A stretch of 64,000 nucleotides of DNA, taken from CAUZIZ01 sp965218775 (GTDB lineage Bacteria > Acidobacteriota > UBA6911 > RPQK01 > JAJDTT01). The notes beneath the pieces are model-generated. The model was not told where the DNA came from and did no database searches. It saw only the letters and a list, made by a program, of their open reading frames with translations. The stretch lies in NCBI GenBank assembly GCA_965218775.1, contig CBDCLS010000003.1, positions 992,001-1,056,000 of the forward strand. The letters are read 5' to 3'. This document shows positions 9,224 through 18,541 of this stretch, piece after piece. Numbering within the stretch: the stretch's first letter is position 1; every line of letters begins with the position of its first letter. A program made the translations under genes and the position numbers.

Positions 9224-10799
9224 CCCGGATAACGAAGTCACCAACAATTACATGCCGCATCTCTGGATGTTCGTACTCCAGGCGGTGACACCGCCCGAGC
9301 ACCGGGTATTCCTCATCGATGGGAACGCCCAACCCATGACCGAGAAGGAGATCGCCAGGTTTATCCGTGCAAACGACATCGAACTGGCCGGCATCGGCGC
9401 CATGACCCGCATGGCGGCCCAGGCCTATCGAATGGCGGACGCTATTCGTGCTGCCGGCGCGAAGGTCGTCATGGGCGGCCCTCACGTAACCGAGGTGCCA
9501 GACGAGCCCATCGGGCGAACAGAGGAGCCCCGTCACGCCGACGCGGTGGCTCTGGGAGAGGCCGACTATCTCTGGCCTCGAATCGTGCGGGACGTCGAGC
9601 GGGGCGAGCTGAAAGAAGTCTATAGACCTGTGGACGAGGCTGGCAGTGAGGTAAAGCCCTCCCTCGAGGACTACCCGTGCATCCCCTGGGAACGATTGGA
9701 TCTCGAACAATTCAACCTCTTCGCGAAGATTCCCCGCTGGGGGCGCTACCTCATAGATCGGCTACGGCCGGGATTGAAGAGTTTTCGGGTGGTGCCGATC
9801 GAGTCCGGCCGCGGCTGCCCCTATGGATGCGATTTTTGTACGGTGACCGGCTTTTTCGGCGACTCGATCCGCTTTCGTAGTGATCAGAGCGTAGTCGACG
9901 AGATGCTGCGATTGAAGGCCCGCGCCGGTGCCGAGGGCGAGAAGATTGCAGTCTTTTTCATCGACGACAATTTTGCGATCAATGTGAAGCGGACCAAGTC
10001 GTTGCTTCGCGAGATCATCCGGCAGGACGCCCAGCTTCTTTGGATCGCTCAGATAAGCATGAATCTTCTCAAGGACGAGGAACTCGTCGATTTGATCGCC
10101 GAGAGCGGCGGTCGCTGTATTTTCATGGGACTCGAGTCAATTGATGCTGACAACTTGAAGGGCGTCAACAAAGGATTCAACAAGCCTGCCCAATACAGCA
10201 CGGTTCTCCGGCGGCTGGCAGACCGGGGAATCTATTCGATCACGTCTTTCATTTTCGGCATGGATGGCGATCGACCGGGGGTGGCTGAGAAGACGCTGGA
10301 AGCAATCGAGTCTTGGCCTCCCGGACTACCTGTCTTTGGCCTTCTGACGCCGTATCCAGCGACGCCTCTCTACGATCGCCTCCTCCAGGAAAATCGTCTG
10401 ACGCGCCCCAAGCACTGGCTCGACTTCCGGCCCTTCCGGATGGCTTTCACCCCGTTGAACATCACCGTCGAGCAAGCGGAGCACGAGGTCCACGAAGCCT
10501 GGCGTCGCTCCTATGAGCCTAAAGCCATCGCTAAAGCCCTGAGTAAGATCGAAGGCCGACCGTTCCAGGAGCGCGTTGTCATGTTCTTTGCCCGGCTCAT
10601 CTTTCGAGGGATCTACTTTCCCCAGCTCACCAAACGCCAATGGTTGGGGCTTCTCTGGAGTAATCGGGCCAACCTGATGCGTATTCTGAAGGAGAGCTAT
10701 CAGTTCTACCGGCGCAGGAACGAGAAGGGCGATCCTCCTCAGATCGCGTTGCCGGTTCCGGAGACTTCCGTCGTAGTCGAGCGTCGCCTCGGCGCCTGA
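9204..10799 (+). CDS. B12-binding radical SAM protein
   Basis: A 531-residue protein starting at MNILLYNPDN, preceded by GGAG 8 nt upstream. The first 130 or so residues form a cobalamin-binding-like domain (RAAGAKVVMGGPHVTEVPDE). The radical SAM core follows, with CPYGCDFC giving the three cluster cysteines, then a DUF4070-like C-terminal region. Enzymes of this class transfer methyl groups to, or rearrange, unactivated carbon (for example in hopanoid, phosphonate and bacteriochlorophyll pathways). Being inside a sulfatase/sialidase operon is unusual, and its substrate is unknown. It is not an anaerobic sulfatase-maturating enzyme, which lacks a B12 domain and carries a SPASM domain. Confidence 0.85.
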   Translation: MNILLYNPDNEVTNNYMPHLWMFVLQAVTPPEHRVFLIDGNAQPMTEKEIARFIRANDIELAGIGAMTRMAAQAYRMADAIRAAGAKVVMGGPHVTEVPDEPIGRTEEPRHADAVALGEADYLWPRIVRDVERGELKEVYRPVDEAGSEVKPSLEDYPCIPWERLDLEQFNLFAKIPRWGRYLIDRLRPGLKSFRVVPIESGRGCPYGCDFCTVTGFFGDSIRFRSDQSVVDEMLRLKARAGAEGEKIAVFFIDDNFAINVKRTKSLLREIIRQDAQLLWIAQISMNLLKDEELVDLIAESGGRCIFMGLESIDADNLKGVNKGFNKPAQYSTVLRRLADRGIYSITSFIFGMDGDRPGVAEKTLEAIESWPPGLPVFGLLTPYPATPLYDRLLQENRLTRPKHWLDFRPFRMAFTPLNITVEQAEHEVHEAWRRSYEPKAIAKALSKIEGRPFQERVVMFFARLIFRGIYFPQLTKRQWLGLLWSNRANLMRILKESYQFYRRRNEKGDPPQIALPVPETSVVVERRLGA

Positions 10800-10839
10800 T
10801 CCCAACCTCTGGCGTCGCCTCTTTACCAGGGAGTGCGTC

Positions 10840-12456
10840 ATGAATGACCTGAAATCTGTGGACTCAGCCGTCCAATGCCGCGAGCTGCGGCTCGTTTCCG
10901 CTCTACTGTTGTTCTTTTTCTTGTCAACAGGAGCCCCTCTACTGGGACAGGGGGCAGGGACTGATGTTCCCGGTCTGCTGGAACGGCCACTTCTGGTTGA
11001 CATCGGATCCAATCGGGAGCTTTTCGTCGACCGCCATCTGATCGATCAGCTGAAGGGGACCCGTCTGAAGTTGCACCATCCCCGCCCTGCCGAGGTTGTG
11101 ATCAAGACGGATCGACCCTGGGAGGGGGAAATGGGGTTCGGCCAGACCGTCATTCTGCATGACGGCCGGTATCTGATGTACTACCAGGCCAGCAACAAGG
11201 TCTGCTACGCCGAGAGCCGTGATGGGATTACTTGGACCAAACCTGCACTGGGGATCATCGACGTCGATGGAAGCCGGGCAAACAATCTGGTGGGAACATC
11301 AGCGGGGGAATACCTGTACCCTCACGAGACGGAACCCGCTGCGAGGATGTTTCTCGATACCCGGCCTGGAGTGCCTCCGACTGAGCGGCTAAGGGCGATC
11401 ACGCTGAACGAGGGCAAGAGCGCCAATCCCTCTGAAGAGGAGCTTTCCCGCAAGTTCTCGCCCAACGATCGCGGTCTCTGGCAGGGCACTCCCACCGACG
11501 TCATTCCCTGGGTCTCGGCCGACGGTAAGACCTGGAAGAGGCTTGGAGACAAGCCGATGTTCCGAAATAACCTCTACGGCACGCTGGATGGGGACTTTTC
11601 ACTCTTCTGGTCGGAGACCGAGCGACAGTATGTGATGTATACCCGCTACTATACCTCTCCCAATCGCTCCGTAGGTAGGCGATCCATCGCCCGGCTGACG
11701 GCGCCCGATCTGTTCCATTGGACCGAACTCCAGCCGATGAGTTTCGGAGACGAGGGGATTATCCCCGAGAACCACCTCTACATCAACCTGACGCTTCCCT
11801 ACTTTCGGGCGCCCCAGATCTATCTGGCCTTTCCGGCACGTCTCATGGAAGGGCGCCAGGCACTGACAGAAAAACAAGCCAGGGAAGCGGGCATTCCGGA
11901 TGGGCGGGAAATCGACTGCTCGGAGACGGTCCTGATGACCACCCGTGGCAAGGGTACCCGTTATGACATCACTTTCCGGGAGGGCTTCATTCGTCCCGGT
12001 CTGGGAGCACGTCACTGGAAGACCCGAACCAACTATGCGCTCCGGGGCGTCGTTCCCACGGGTGAGGACGAGATCTCCATGTACGTGACCCGTGAGGCCG
12101 GCACCGACTCCTGGCATATTCGCCGCTACTCGCTAAGAATGGACGGCTTCGCCTCGGTGAATGCTCCCTACGATGGCGGCGAAATGGTGTCCCGGCTTCT
12201 CACCTTCTCCGGCAGGGAGCTGGTGCTGAACTACTCGACCTCGGCTGCCGGCAGCGTCAAGGTCGAGATCCAGGGTCCTTCGGGAAAGGCGATTTCCGGC
12301 TATAGCCTCGAGGAGTCGAAAGAGATTGTGGGAGACGAGATCGAGCGATTGGTGGCCTGGAAGGCTGGCCCGGATGTGTCCGCATTGGCAGGGAAGCCAG
12401 TGCGTCTGCGGTTCGTCATGAAGGAGGCTGACCTCTATTCCCTTCGCTTTCGTTAG
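10840..12456 (+). CDS. Exported beta-propeller glycoside-hydrolase-like protein
   Basis: A 538-residue protein with an N-terminal signal peptide (hydrophobic LRLVSALLLFFFLST then a cleavage-like region ending near GQGAGT). The mature part begins with NRELFVDRHLI and continues with repeating propeller-blade motifs (DGRYLMYYQA, SRDGITWTKP, SADGKTWKR, LFWSETERQYVMYTRYY). This pattern is characteristic of GH43/GH32-like five-bladed propeller proteins common in Planctomycetes and Acidobacteria. The C-terminal 100 residues form a beta-sandwich (GRELVLNYSTSAAGSVKVEI). It is the last gene of the sulfatase operon, 40 bp after the radical SAM gene. The exact activity is unknown. Confidence 0.75.
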   Translation: MNDLKSVDSAVQCRELRLVSALLLFFFLSTGAPLLGQGAGTDVPGLLERPLLVDIGSNRELFVDRHLIDQLKGTRLKLHHPRPAEVVIKTDRPWEGEMGFGQTVILHDGRYLMYYQASNKVCYAESRDGITWTKPALGIIDVDGSRANNLVGTSAGEYLYPHETEPAARMFLDTRPGVPPTERLRAITLNEGKSANPSEEELSRKFSPNDRGLWQGTPTDVIPWVSADGKTWKRLGDKPMFRNNLYGTLDGDFSLFWSETERQYVMYTRYYTSPNRSVGRRSIARLTAPDLFHWTELQPMSFGDEGIIPENHLYINLTLPYFRAPQIYLAFPARLMEGRQALTEKQAREAGIPDGREIDCSETVLMTTRGKGTRYDITFREGFIRPGLGARHWKTRTNYALRGVVPTGEDEISMYVTREAGTDSWHIRRYSLRMDGFASVNAPYDGGEMVSRLLTFSGRELVLNYSTSAAGSVKVEIQGPSGKAISGYSLEESKEIVGDEIERLVAWKAGPDVSALAGKPVRLRFVMKEADLYSLRFR

Positions 12457-12472
12457 GATCCAGCACTGCAGC

Positions 12473-12619
12473 GCGTGTCCCCCCTTGCCTTTGCCCGTGC
12501 CCTTTCGCACCTATCGTCGGATACCCTCCAGAGATCCTGTCAAAACCGACCGTACTGCCCAAGACTCCCCGCTGAAGCCCCCACACGAAACCAGGGCAAA
12601 GGCAAGGGGGGACACACGC
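12473..12619. repeat. Inverted repeat between convergent genes
   Basis: Arms of about 24 bp at 12473-12496 and 12595-12619 (TGTCCCCCCTTGCCTTTGCC and its complement) are separated by about 100 bp, between the ends of the beta-propeller gene and the SSS symporter gene. The sequence resembles the TTGCCC-rich inverted repeat at 18542-18833. It may act as a bidirectional terminator or be a dispersed repeat. Confidence 0.55.
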
Positions 12620-12642
12620 TCAACAGCTGCAGAAACGTGTTG

Positions 12643-14142
12643 TCACTCCAGGTGGCCCAGTTGTGACCTTCCCCAGAGCGTCAGCGTCCTATCTGCTTTG
12701 GGTCCTGCCAACAGGATACTAAAAAGAAACCCCGCCGAAGTCGCAACGGTGAAGGAGATCAGGAAGTACCAGACCCAGTGCACTTCGGTGAAGATCTGTA
12801 TCCAGAGCGTACCCCCCAGGGCCAATACCGTGGCTATGAGCCAACCCCGAAAGTTGGCCCTTCTGGTCAGGATTCCCAAGAGGAACAAGGCCAGCACTGG
12901 ACCCGAAAAGAGGCCCAGAAAGGTCTGGGAGGCCTGTAGGATGTCCTCGATGTAGGAAACGACAAAGGACACCAGAGTGGCGAAGGTGCCCAGGACCAGG
13001 GTGCATATCCGAGCCAGGCGCACGTCGGATCTCTCGTCTCCTTTCTGTTTCCTCAAGGGCTTGATGAAGTCGTTGACCACAACCGTTGTTACCGAGTTGA
13101 TCCCAGAGTCCATGCTGGACATGGCGGCGGCGAAGATCCCGGTGATCACCAATCCCGAAACTCCTTGAGGAAGCACAGCCATGATGTAGAAGGGCAAGAT
13201 CTGATTGCGCTGAATCCCCGGTGCCAACGCCTCAGGGTGTTGCTGGAAGTAGACGAAAAGGCCCAGACCGACGAAGGTGAGCAAAGTCAGAATGAAGAAG
13301 TCGATGAAGGAGTTGAAGAACACCGACTTGACCATTCCCTTGAAGGTCTTAACCGCCAGCAGCCTCTGTACGGTCACCTGGTCAGTGCCGTAGTCCTGCA
13401 TGTACTGGAAGAAGTAGCTGACCAGGATTATGGGAGCGCTCAGCTCGTACAGACTCGGAGTCCAGTTGGCAAGCTGTACGCGCCCCGCTTGGCTGCCGAA
13501 AACCAGGATCCCTCCGATACCCCCTTCCACCGACTGGATCAACTCCAACGCTACCCAGAGGGCACCTCCGATGAGGACAGCGAACTGAAGGGCATCGGTC
13601 CACAGGACCGCAGCCAGGCCACCCAGGACGGTGTAGACGGTAGCCAAGACTCCCATTAGCAGTATGGCCAGGGTGAGATCGATGCCGGTCACCACCGATA
13701 GGGTCAGGGCGGGGACGTAGATTACCGTCCCCAGCCAGCCGAGTCGGGCCAGTAGAAACAGAACCGAGACGGCATAGCGGGCCCCGTCACCGTAGCGGCG
13801 TTGGATGTACTCGTAGCTGGTGGTGACCTTGAGCCTCCGATAGAAGGGATAAAAGAGATAAATGAGAAATGGAGCCACCAGGGGACTGATAATGGCGGCC
13901 AGGACAATCGAGGTGTTTTCGGCGTATACGGTTCCTGGCACACCCATGTAAGTGATGGCGCTGGTGAGGGACGCAAACATGCTCAATGCCACTACGAACC
14001 AGGGCATCCTTCGTCCTGCCAGGAAGTACTCCTCGGTGGAGGTTTGTCGGCGGGAGAGCCGGAAGCCGATGCCCAGCATCAGAGCCAGGTAGGAGAAAAG
14101 GATCAGGTAGTTGAGAGTGCCAAAGCTGAATTGAGATTCCAT
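12643..14142 (-). CDS. Sodium:solute symporter (SSS family)
   Basis: A 499-residue transporter with about 13 membrane segments. SSS features include RLSRRQTSTEEYFLAGRRMP after the first helix, SAITYMGVPGTVY and the FAAAMSSMDSGINS segment contributing to the sodium site. Its length is closer to sialic-acid, sugar and proline-type SSS members than the 586-residue paralogue at 3351-5111. It lies 12 bp downstream of a broken FAD-dependent oxidoreductase gene on the same strand and beside a GHL10 hydrolase and sialidase. Import of a sugar released by those enzymes is plausible, but this is inferred from position only. Confidence 0.9.
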   Translation of the reverse strand: MESQFSFGTLNYLILFSYLALMLGIGFRLSRRQTSTEEYFLAGRRMPWFVVALSMFASLTSAITYMGVPGTVYAENTSIVLAAIISPLVAPFLIYLFYPFYRRLKVTTSYEYIQRRYGDGARYAVSVLFLLARLGWLGTVIYVPALTLSVVTGIDLTLAILLMGVLATVYTVLGGLAAVLWTDALQFAVLIGGALWVALELIQSVEGGIGGILVFGSQAGRVQLANWTPSLYELSAPIILVSYFFQYMQDYGTDQVTVQRLLAVKTFKGMVKSVFFNSFIDFFILTLLTFVGLGLFVYFQQHPEALAPGIQRNQILPFYIMAVLPQGVSGLVITGIFAAAMSSMDSGINSVTTVVVNDFIKPLRKQKGDERSDVRLARICTLVLGTFATLVSFVVSYIEDILQASQTFLGLFSGPVLALFLLGILTRRANFRGWLIATVLALGGTLWIQIFTEVHWVWYFLISFTVATSAGFLFSILLAGPKADRTLTLWGRSQLGHLE

Positions 14143-14154
14143 AGGCTTCCGGGC

Positions 14155-14816
14155 TTAGTAGGGACGCAACTCCAGAACCTGGCTTTGTGTCAGCGGAGCA
14201 GCGAGAAAACGCTGGGTCGCCTCCGGGCCGAATCGGTCGGGTGAATAGAGATCGAGGTTGATGCTGGTCTTCCCATCGGCCACGAACTCTGCCAGAAGCC
14301 TTCCGGAAATGGGATTATAGGCAAAACCATTGGAGTGGAAACAGGCGGCCACGTATAAACCCGGCACCTGTTTCAGAGGTCCCAAGATGGGCTCGTAGTC
14401 TCCAGAATAGGAAAGGAGTCCCATCCTAGTCTCCTCCCTTGCGACCTGCTTCAGGCACGGAAGTACCGGCTCCGCTTGCTGCCGCAACTCCTGCTGTAGA
14501 GTTTCCTGCACTGTGACCTCCGACATGTGGAACTCCGAAGAGCCGACAGCGCACTCTCCTCTTTCCAGGGTGCTCATTCCGGCCAGGATCCTGGAGCCCT
14601 CGGCGGCTCTCGGTAGATCTTGAACGCTTCGGCCCGAGTCAGCACGCCTTCTCGGTGCCAGCTGAAAATGTTGGCAATCCCCGCAGCCCGGCTGCTGGCG
14701 CCATCACCGACCGGACCCTTGTCCAACAGGATCACCTTGCCGAACCTTTTACGAGCGAGATGGTAGGCCGTGCTTAGACCAACGACGCCTCCTCCGACAA
14801 TGATGGCTGTGGTCAT
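14155..14816 (-). pseudogene. FAD-dependent oxidoreductase (DAO family), internally deleted
   Basis: Two pieces of one DAO-family gene remain. The N-terminal piece (14574-14816) has the dinucleotide motif IIVGGGVVGLSTAYHLA and GASSRAAGI, then ends in a stop after about 80 residues. The C-terminal piece (14155-14577) carries YSGDYEPILGPLKQVPGLYVAA and HSNGFAYNPISGRLLAEF, typical of the last third of glycine/sarcosine-oxidase-like enzymes. A normal enzyme has roughly 380-430 residues, so about 200 central residues are missing and the frames are offset, overlapping as ATGA. The gene should be non-functional. It precedes the SSS symporter, suggesting a former catabolic operon for an amine or amino acid. 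Confidence 0.85.
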
Positions 14817-14898
14817 GGTAGGTATAGAGGCGTCACAGAAGAAGTAACAAAGGGTGTAATAGGATTCCTGTTTTCAGCTTCTGGGTGTCAGCCGCTGG

Positions 14899-16566
14899 CT
14901 AATCGCTGTAATCAATCAATAGCTCGACTCCTTGGATCCGAATCGGATCCTTTCGGGCCGCGGGACGGCCGCGAAGGGTTACGGCGAGGAGGTTTTTTCC
15001 CCGTTCGGGGAGCACATCCTCAAAGCGAAGCACCTGGTCCTTGAATACGCCCCTCAGCCCTTGGCCATTCAATTCCACTCTCAAATTGTCATCCCAGCGG
15101 TCGTAGCCCTCCAGAGAAAGCAACAGCGAGGTAGACTCCAGGACGCCATCTTGCTGGGCCGACTCCAGGTCGTCTCCGATTGTGAACGTCAACTCCTTGA
15201 CCATGTTGATGTCCGTGATCTCGGTGGGCAGCTGCATCTCGCCCCCCGCTTCTGGGGTCATGCCTCCCATCTCTCGGGTGACATAGTAGTGCTTGTCCTT
15301 TCGGGCAATCTTTTCCGGATCTCCGATCTCCTCCAGTGCCTGCAGTTCGTCCGAGCTGAAGAGGGCTCCCGGCTTTCCCTTTCCGGTGGCGTGGCAGTCG
15401 TAGTTGAACAGGTGGACACTGGTGACACCCGCCTGCCAGGCGGCGGCAGCGGCAGCGCGCAGCATCTCGATAGAGGCACGCCCCGTTTTCTGTCCGGTGT
15501 AGTCCCGCACATAGAGATCGGACAGCCCTCCCGAAATCTCCACCTGCGTCCCTTTTGCCAGCTCCACGAAGCTGGCCCAATCGCTGGTCATGTCCAGATA
15601 GCCCCGGGTAGCTGGAGAGAGGATGTTCACCAATCCTTCCTGTATCCATGTCTTGACGTCAAAGCCAATGGTTTCACAGGCCCCGATGGTGGGCGGCACT
15701 CGGGCCAGAAGGGTCAACTTCCTCCCCTTCCGTTGCCCGATCTGGTCCATCTTGTCTCGAACCTGACGAACGAACTCCGTCATGAGGGGCATCCCTCGGG
15801 ATTCCTCCTCTCTCTTGAAGTAGTAGGGATGGCTCAGAAAGTCCAGCTCGAATCCGTCTATATCATAGTTGGTGCACACCTCCTCGATGATGGCGAGCTT
15901 TCGTTCCCGTACTTCCTTGAGCGCATAGTTCATAGCCCAAGACTCCCCGTGGGAGGCTTTTCCTGGGCGTTGAACTCTGTGCAGATATCGCTCGGGGACC
16001 TCCCGACCCAGTCGGATGTGAGGACGCTCTCGTTCCCACTGGCTACGAAAGGAAGGCCAGCGCTCTACCCAGTCTTTGTGGATGTCGTTCATCCTGAGGC
16101 TGGGCCAGAACTGCATTCCAGCCTGGTGGCTGCGCCGTGCCCAGATCTCCAGTGGATCCTCTCCCTGTTCCAGCAGGCCGTCCACGTTCTGGGCCCAGCG
16201 ACGTATTCCCGGATTGTTCTGGAAGTCCGTCTTGTGATCCTCGCTGATGGGTTTGGCATAGACCTCCGTCACCTTGGTCGGGTAGAGCATCTGCTCATCG
16301 CTCCACTGGATACACTCGATGAAGACGTCCACCTGGGTGCCCTCAATCTCGTTGACCGCTCGATTGAGCTGCGCGGGTGTGATGGGCGGTTCAAAGGCCA
16401 TGAGGGCGGCGTCTCCGCCGTCGTTATTGAGTAAAATCCTCAGCTTTCCTTGTGAGGACTGGGTGCGTTCGATGGGCTGGGAAGAAGGTGTTGTTTCGTC
16501 GGCGCAGCCGGCCCACAACGAGGAGATGAGAAGCAAGCAGAGCGCTCTGGCCCAGGTATTCTTCAT
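14899..16566 (-). CDS. GHL10-like glycosyl hydrolase lipoprotein
   Basis: A lipoprotein of about 555 residues starting at MKNTWARALC (an earlier in-frame Met at 16632 lacks a good ribosome site, while AAAGGA precedes this one). The signal ends in the lipobox LWAGC. The catalytic-like barrel contains YDIDGFELDFLSHPYYF, the acidic motif of the GHL10/DUF187 group, and FNYDCHATGKG near its end. A C-terminal beta-sandwich (residues about 450-555: SLLLSLEGYDRWDDNLRVEL) is expected to bind glycan or hold the barrel. A truncated paralogue lies at 20163-20745. The substrate is unknown. Confidence 0.8.
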   Translation of the reverse strand: MKNTWARALCLLLISSLWAGCADETTPSSQPIERTQSSQGKLRILLNNDGGDAALMAFEPPITPAQLNRAVNEIEGTQVDVFIECIQWSDEQMLYPTKVTEVYAKPISEDHKTDFQNNPGIRRWAQNVDGLLEQGEDPLEIWARRSHQAGMQFWPSLRMNDIHKDWVERWPSFRSQWERERPHIRLGREVPERYLHRVQRPGKASHGESWAMNYALKEVRERKLAIIEEVCTNYDIDGFELDFLSHPYYFKREEESRGMPLMTEFVRQVRDKMDQIGQRKGRKLTLLARVPPTIGACETIGFDVKTWIQEGLVNILSPATRGYLDMTSDWASFVELAKGTQVEISGGLSDLYVRDYTGQKTGRASIEMLRAAAAAAWQAGVTSVHLFNYDCHATGKGKPGALFSSDELQALEEIGDPEKIARKDKHYYVTREMGGMTPEAGGEMQLPTEITDINMVKELTFTIGDDLESAQQDGVLESTSLLLSLEGYDRWDDNLRVELNGQGLRGVFKDQVLRFEDVLPERGKNLLAVTLRGRPAARKDPIRIQGVELLIDYSD

Positions 16567-16640
16567 GCTGGTGTTCCTTTGTGGATTACTGAGGATGAGA
16601 AAACCGTGGCCTGGAGTATACGTCTCGTTCAACGCAATAA

Positions 16641-16987
16641 CTAGTGGACTGTAATGCTTGAATCGCTAGTGGATGAGCGAGCCATTCGAGCCCGAGGTCA
16701 AGGCGTGCTGACGCAGGCATAGCTTGGCCTATGGCGAGGAAGCGCAACGCAGAGATCGGGCCCGTGGGCCGTTCAGGCACTAGCCCGCATTTCTCAGTAC
16801 CTGTCGTAGCGAGGCGTCGCAAGGGCCGTCCTGGCAAGGCTTGCGACCGAGGCCTCCGCAGTCGTACTTGTACAGTACGTCGAGGAGGCCGACCGAGCGA
16901 AACACAGCCAGGGCGGATGATTGCGGCGACGTAGTAGACCGGCGATGAGAAATGCGGGCTAGCGATTCAGGTGTTACAGTCCACTAG
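16641..16987. repeat. Miniature inverted-repeat element (MITE-like), 347 bp
   Basis: Terminal inverted repeats of 29 bp (starting CTAGTGGACTGTAA at 16641-16669, complement at 16959-16987) match at 25 of 29 positions. An inner perfect 17-bp inverted pair, CTAGCCCGCATTTCTCA, lies at 16780-16796 and 16946-16962, so the element may be two nested or joined units. No protein-coding gene is inside. It fills most of the gap between the GHL10 gene start and the sialidase gene end. A fragment resembling the terminus (TTACAGTTCACTAG) also occurs near 34981. Confidence 0.75.
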
Positions 16988-17080
16988 CAGCAGCAAGTGA
17001 CGGGTAGGAGTGCCCATCCTACTACTCCCAACCCAAGGCTAGCCTCTGCAGGAGGTTTGGGGTCAGCGATCAACCCTCGC

Positions 17081-18367
17081 CTAAACTGTGTAGAACCAGG
17101 ATTCTGGCACTCGCTTGAGTTTGATTCGCCGGGTCCGCTTCCCCTTTTGGAAGACGTCATACTGGTAAGTCATGAAGACCTGTCCCTTGGCGAAGGCGAG
17201 CGAGGGATAGTGATACTTAGAGAATCCGTCTGGAAGGGTCCCAGCAGTAGGATCTACCCGGATGTGTGCCACCGGAGGAGGCGAAATGTCCTTGGCGCCG
17301 GCCAGCCCAGGACTCGATTCGACTGTCTTGAAGTTCTTCCAGGTCTTGCCCCCATCGCCGGACAGTGCGACAGATAGTCGACTGCGATAGTAGCCTCCGC
17401 GAATCTCCTGGCCTGAGGTCTGATTCCAGATCACTACTAGGTCTTTTGAAGAGCGAAGTCGATCCAGATCACAGGGGACATCCCCGCTGGAGAGCCGAGT
17501 CGGTGTTGCCGCCTTCCAGTTCTTTCCCCCGTCGCTTGAGATGCTCTGGAAGAATCGGCCGACCTTGGTCCTGAGCAGCATCAGGATGCGGCCGTCCTTC
17601 AGTTCCTCCACTACCGGTTCAGCGGTTCCTCCGAAGCCTCCCTGGTTCTGCTCGCCGGGTAGGGGCCAGACCATGATCGAGCCCAGGCTCCGGTCCCAAG
17701 AAGCTCCCCCGTTATCCGAGAAATAAGAGTAGCAGCCGCTCATCTGGGGACGATGGGCGTGCCCTTCCAGACGGATAGACTCTCCTTGATGAGTGCCTCG
17801 AGCGAAGGCCTCCCGAGTCTCCGGGTGTAGACCGTTGAACTGCCAGTACACCGGCAAGAGGAGGCGGCCACTGGAAAGCTGGCGCAGCCTCCCGAAAGGA
17901 ACCTGAAGGAAGGCGCCCCAGGCGGGAGCAAGCGGGCCGGGAAGATCGATGTCGACGCCCGCCGACCAGTTTTTGCCTCCATCCGCCGAGCTGCTGTAGC
18001 GAAGAGTTCTATGCTGGTCGCGATGCGACCCGGCTGTTTCCAATTGCTGCGAGTACACCATGCCCAGTCCCCCATCTTTCAGGGTAACCAACTGGCCGCG
18101 AGTGTTTTCCATCGGCTTCCCTTCCTGGAGGAATGAGAAGGGCTTCTGCCAGGTTTCACCCCCGTCCCGGGAGATCGATCCAGCGCCCGCTCCGAGCAGG
18201 GCCAGCAGACTCCCATCTTTTCGCACTGCCAATATCCGTCCGGAGCCCTCCGGCAGTAGGGTTTCAAAGACGTCTTCCTTTCCCGCTGCCAGCGTGGGAG
18301 TTCGCCAAGTCATGGCGCCCAGGGCTGATGCAGCCAGAAAGTGTCGTCGGCTCATGTTCTCATTCAT
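17081..18367 (-). CDS. Exported BNR sialidase (Tat signal)
   Basis: A 428-residue protein with a twin-arginine signal (MSRRHFLAASALGAM) and a putative cleavage site after TLAA, so it is probably exported folded. Five Asp boxes are clear: SRDGGETWQK, SADGGKNWSA, SDNGGASWDR, SSDGGKNWKA and SGDGGKTWKN. The regular spacing fits a six-bladed beta-propeller. Family members release sialic acids or other acidic sugars, and the sialidase arginine triad cannot be confirmed by eye. It is a separate gene from the sialidase-like protein in the sulfatase operon and shows only fold-level resemblance. Confidence 0.85.
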   Translation of the reverse strand: MNENMSRRHFLAASALGAMTWRTPTLAAGKEDVFETLLPEGSGRILAVRKDGSLLALLGAGAGSISRDGGETWQKPFSFLQEGKPMENTRGQLVTLKDGGLGMVYSQQLETAGSHRDQHRTLRYSSSADGGKNWSAGVDIDLPGPLAPAWGAFLQVPFGRLRQLSSGRLLLPVYWQFNGLHPETREAFARGTHQGESIRLEGHAHRPQMSGCYSYFSDNGGASWDRSLGSIMVWPLPGEQNQGGFGGTAEPVVEELKDGRILMLLRTKVGRFFQSISSDGGKNWKAATPTRLSSGDVPCDLDRLRSSKDLVVIWNQTSGQEIRGGYYRSRLSVALSGDGGKTWKNFKTVESSPGLAGAKDISPPPVAHIRVDPTAGTLPDGFSKYHYPSLAFAKGQVFMTYQYDVFQKGKRTRRIKLKRVPESWFYTV

Positions 18368-18541
18368 TTTGTACTTCCTTTCGCTGACAGCTGAAGCTTC
18401 AGATCAGCCCGACTCGGCAGCGAGCCGGACCACTCGAGACAGAAACTCTTCCCGGAGATTGGTGGTTCCGAGAAGAGAGGAATGGTCTCGGTTTTCAAAC
18501 TTGTAATCGAGGTCAATCCCAACGGAATTGCGGATTCCAGT

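Noticed and set aside
9204..10799. Sulfatase-maturating radical SAM enzyme (anSME)
   Set aside because: It has an N-terminal B12-binding-like domain and a DUF4070-like end, and lacks the SPASM cysteines of anSME.
14932..16434. A 500-residue plus-strand frame opposite the GHL10-like gene
   Set aside because: Composition is that of an antisense shadow, while the minus frame has a lipobox and GHL10 motifs.
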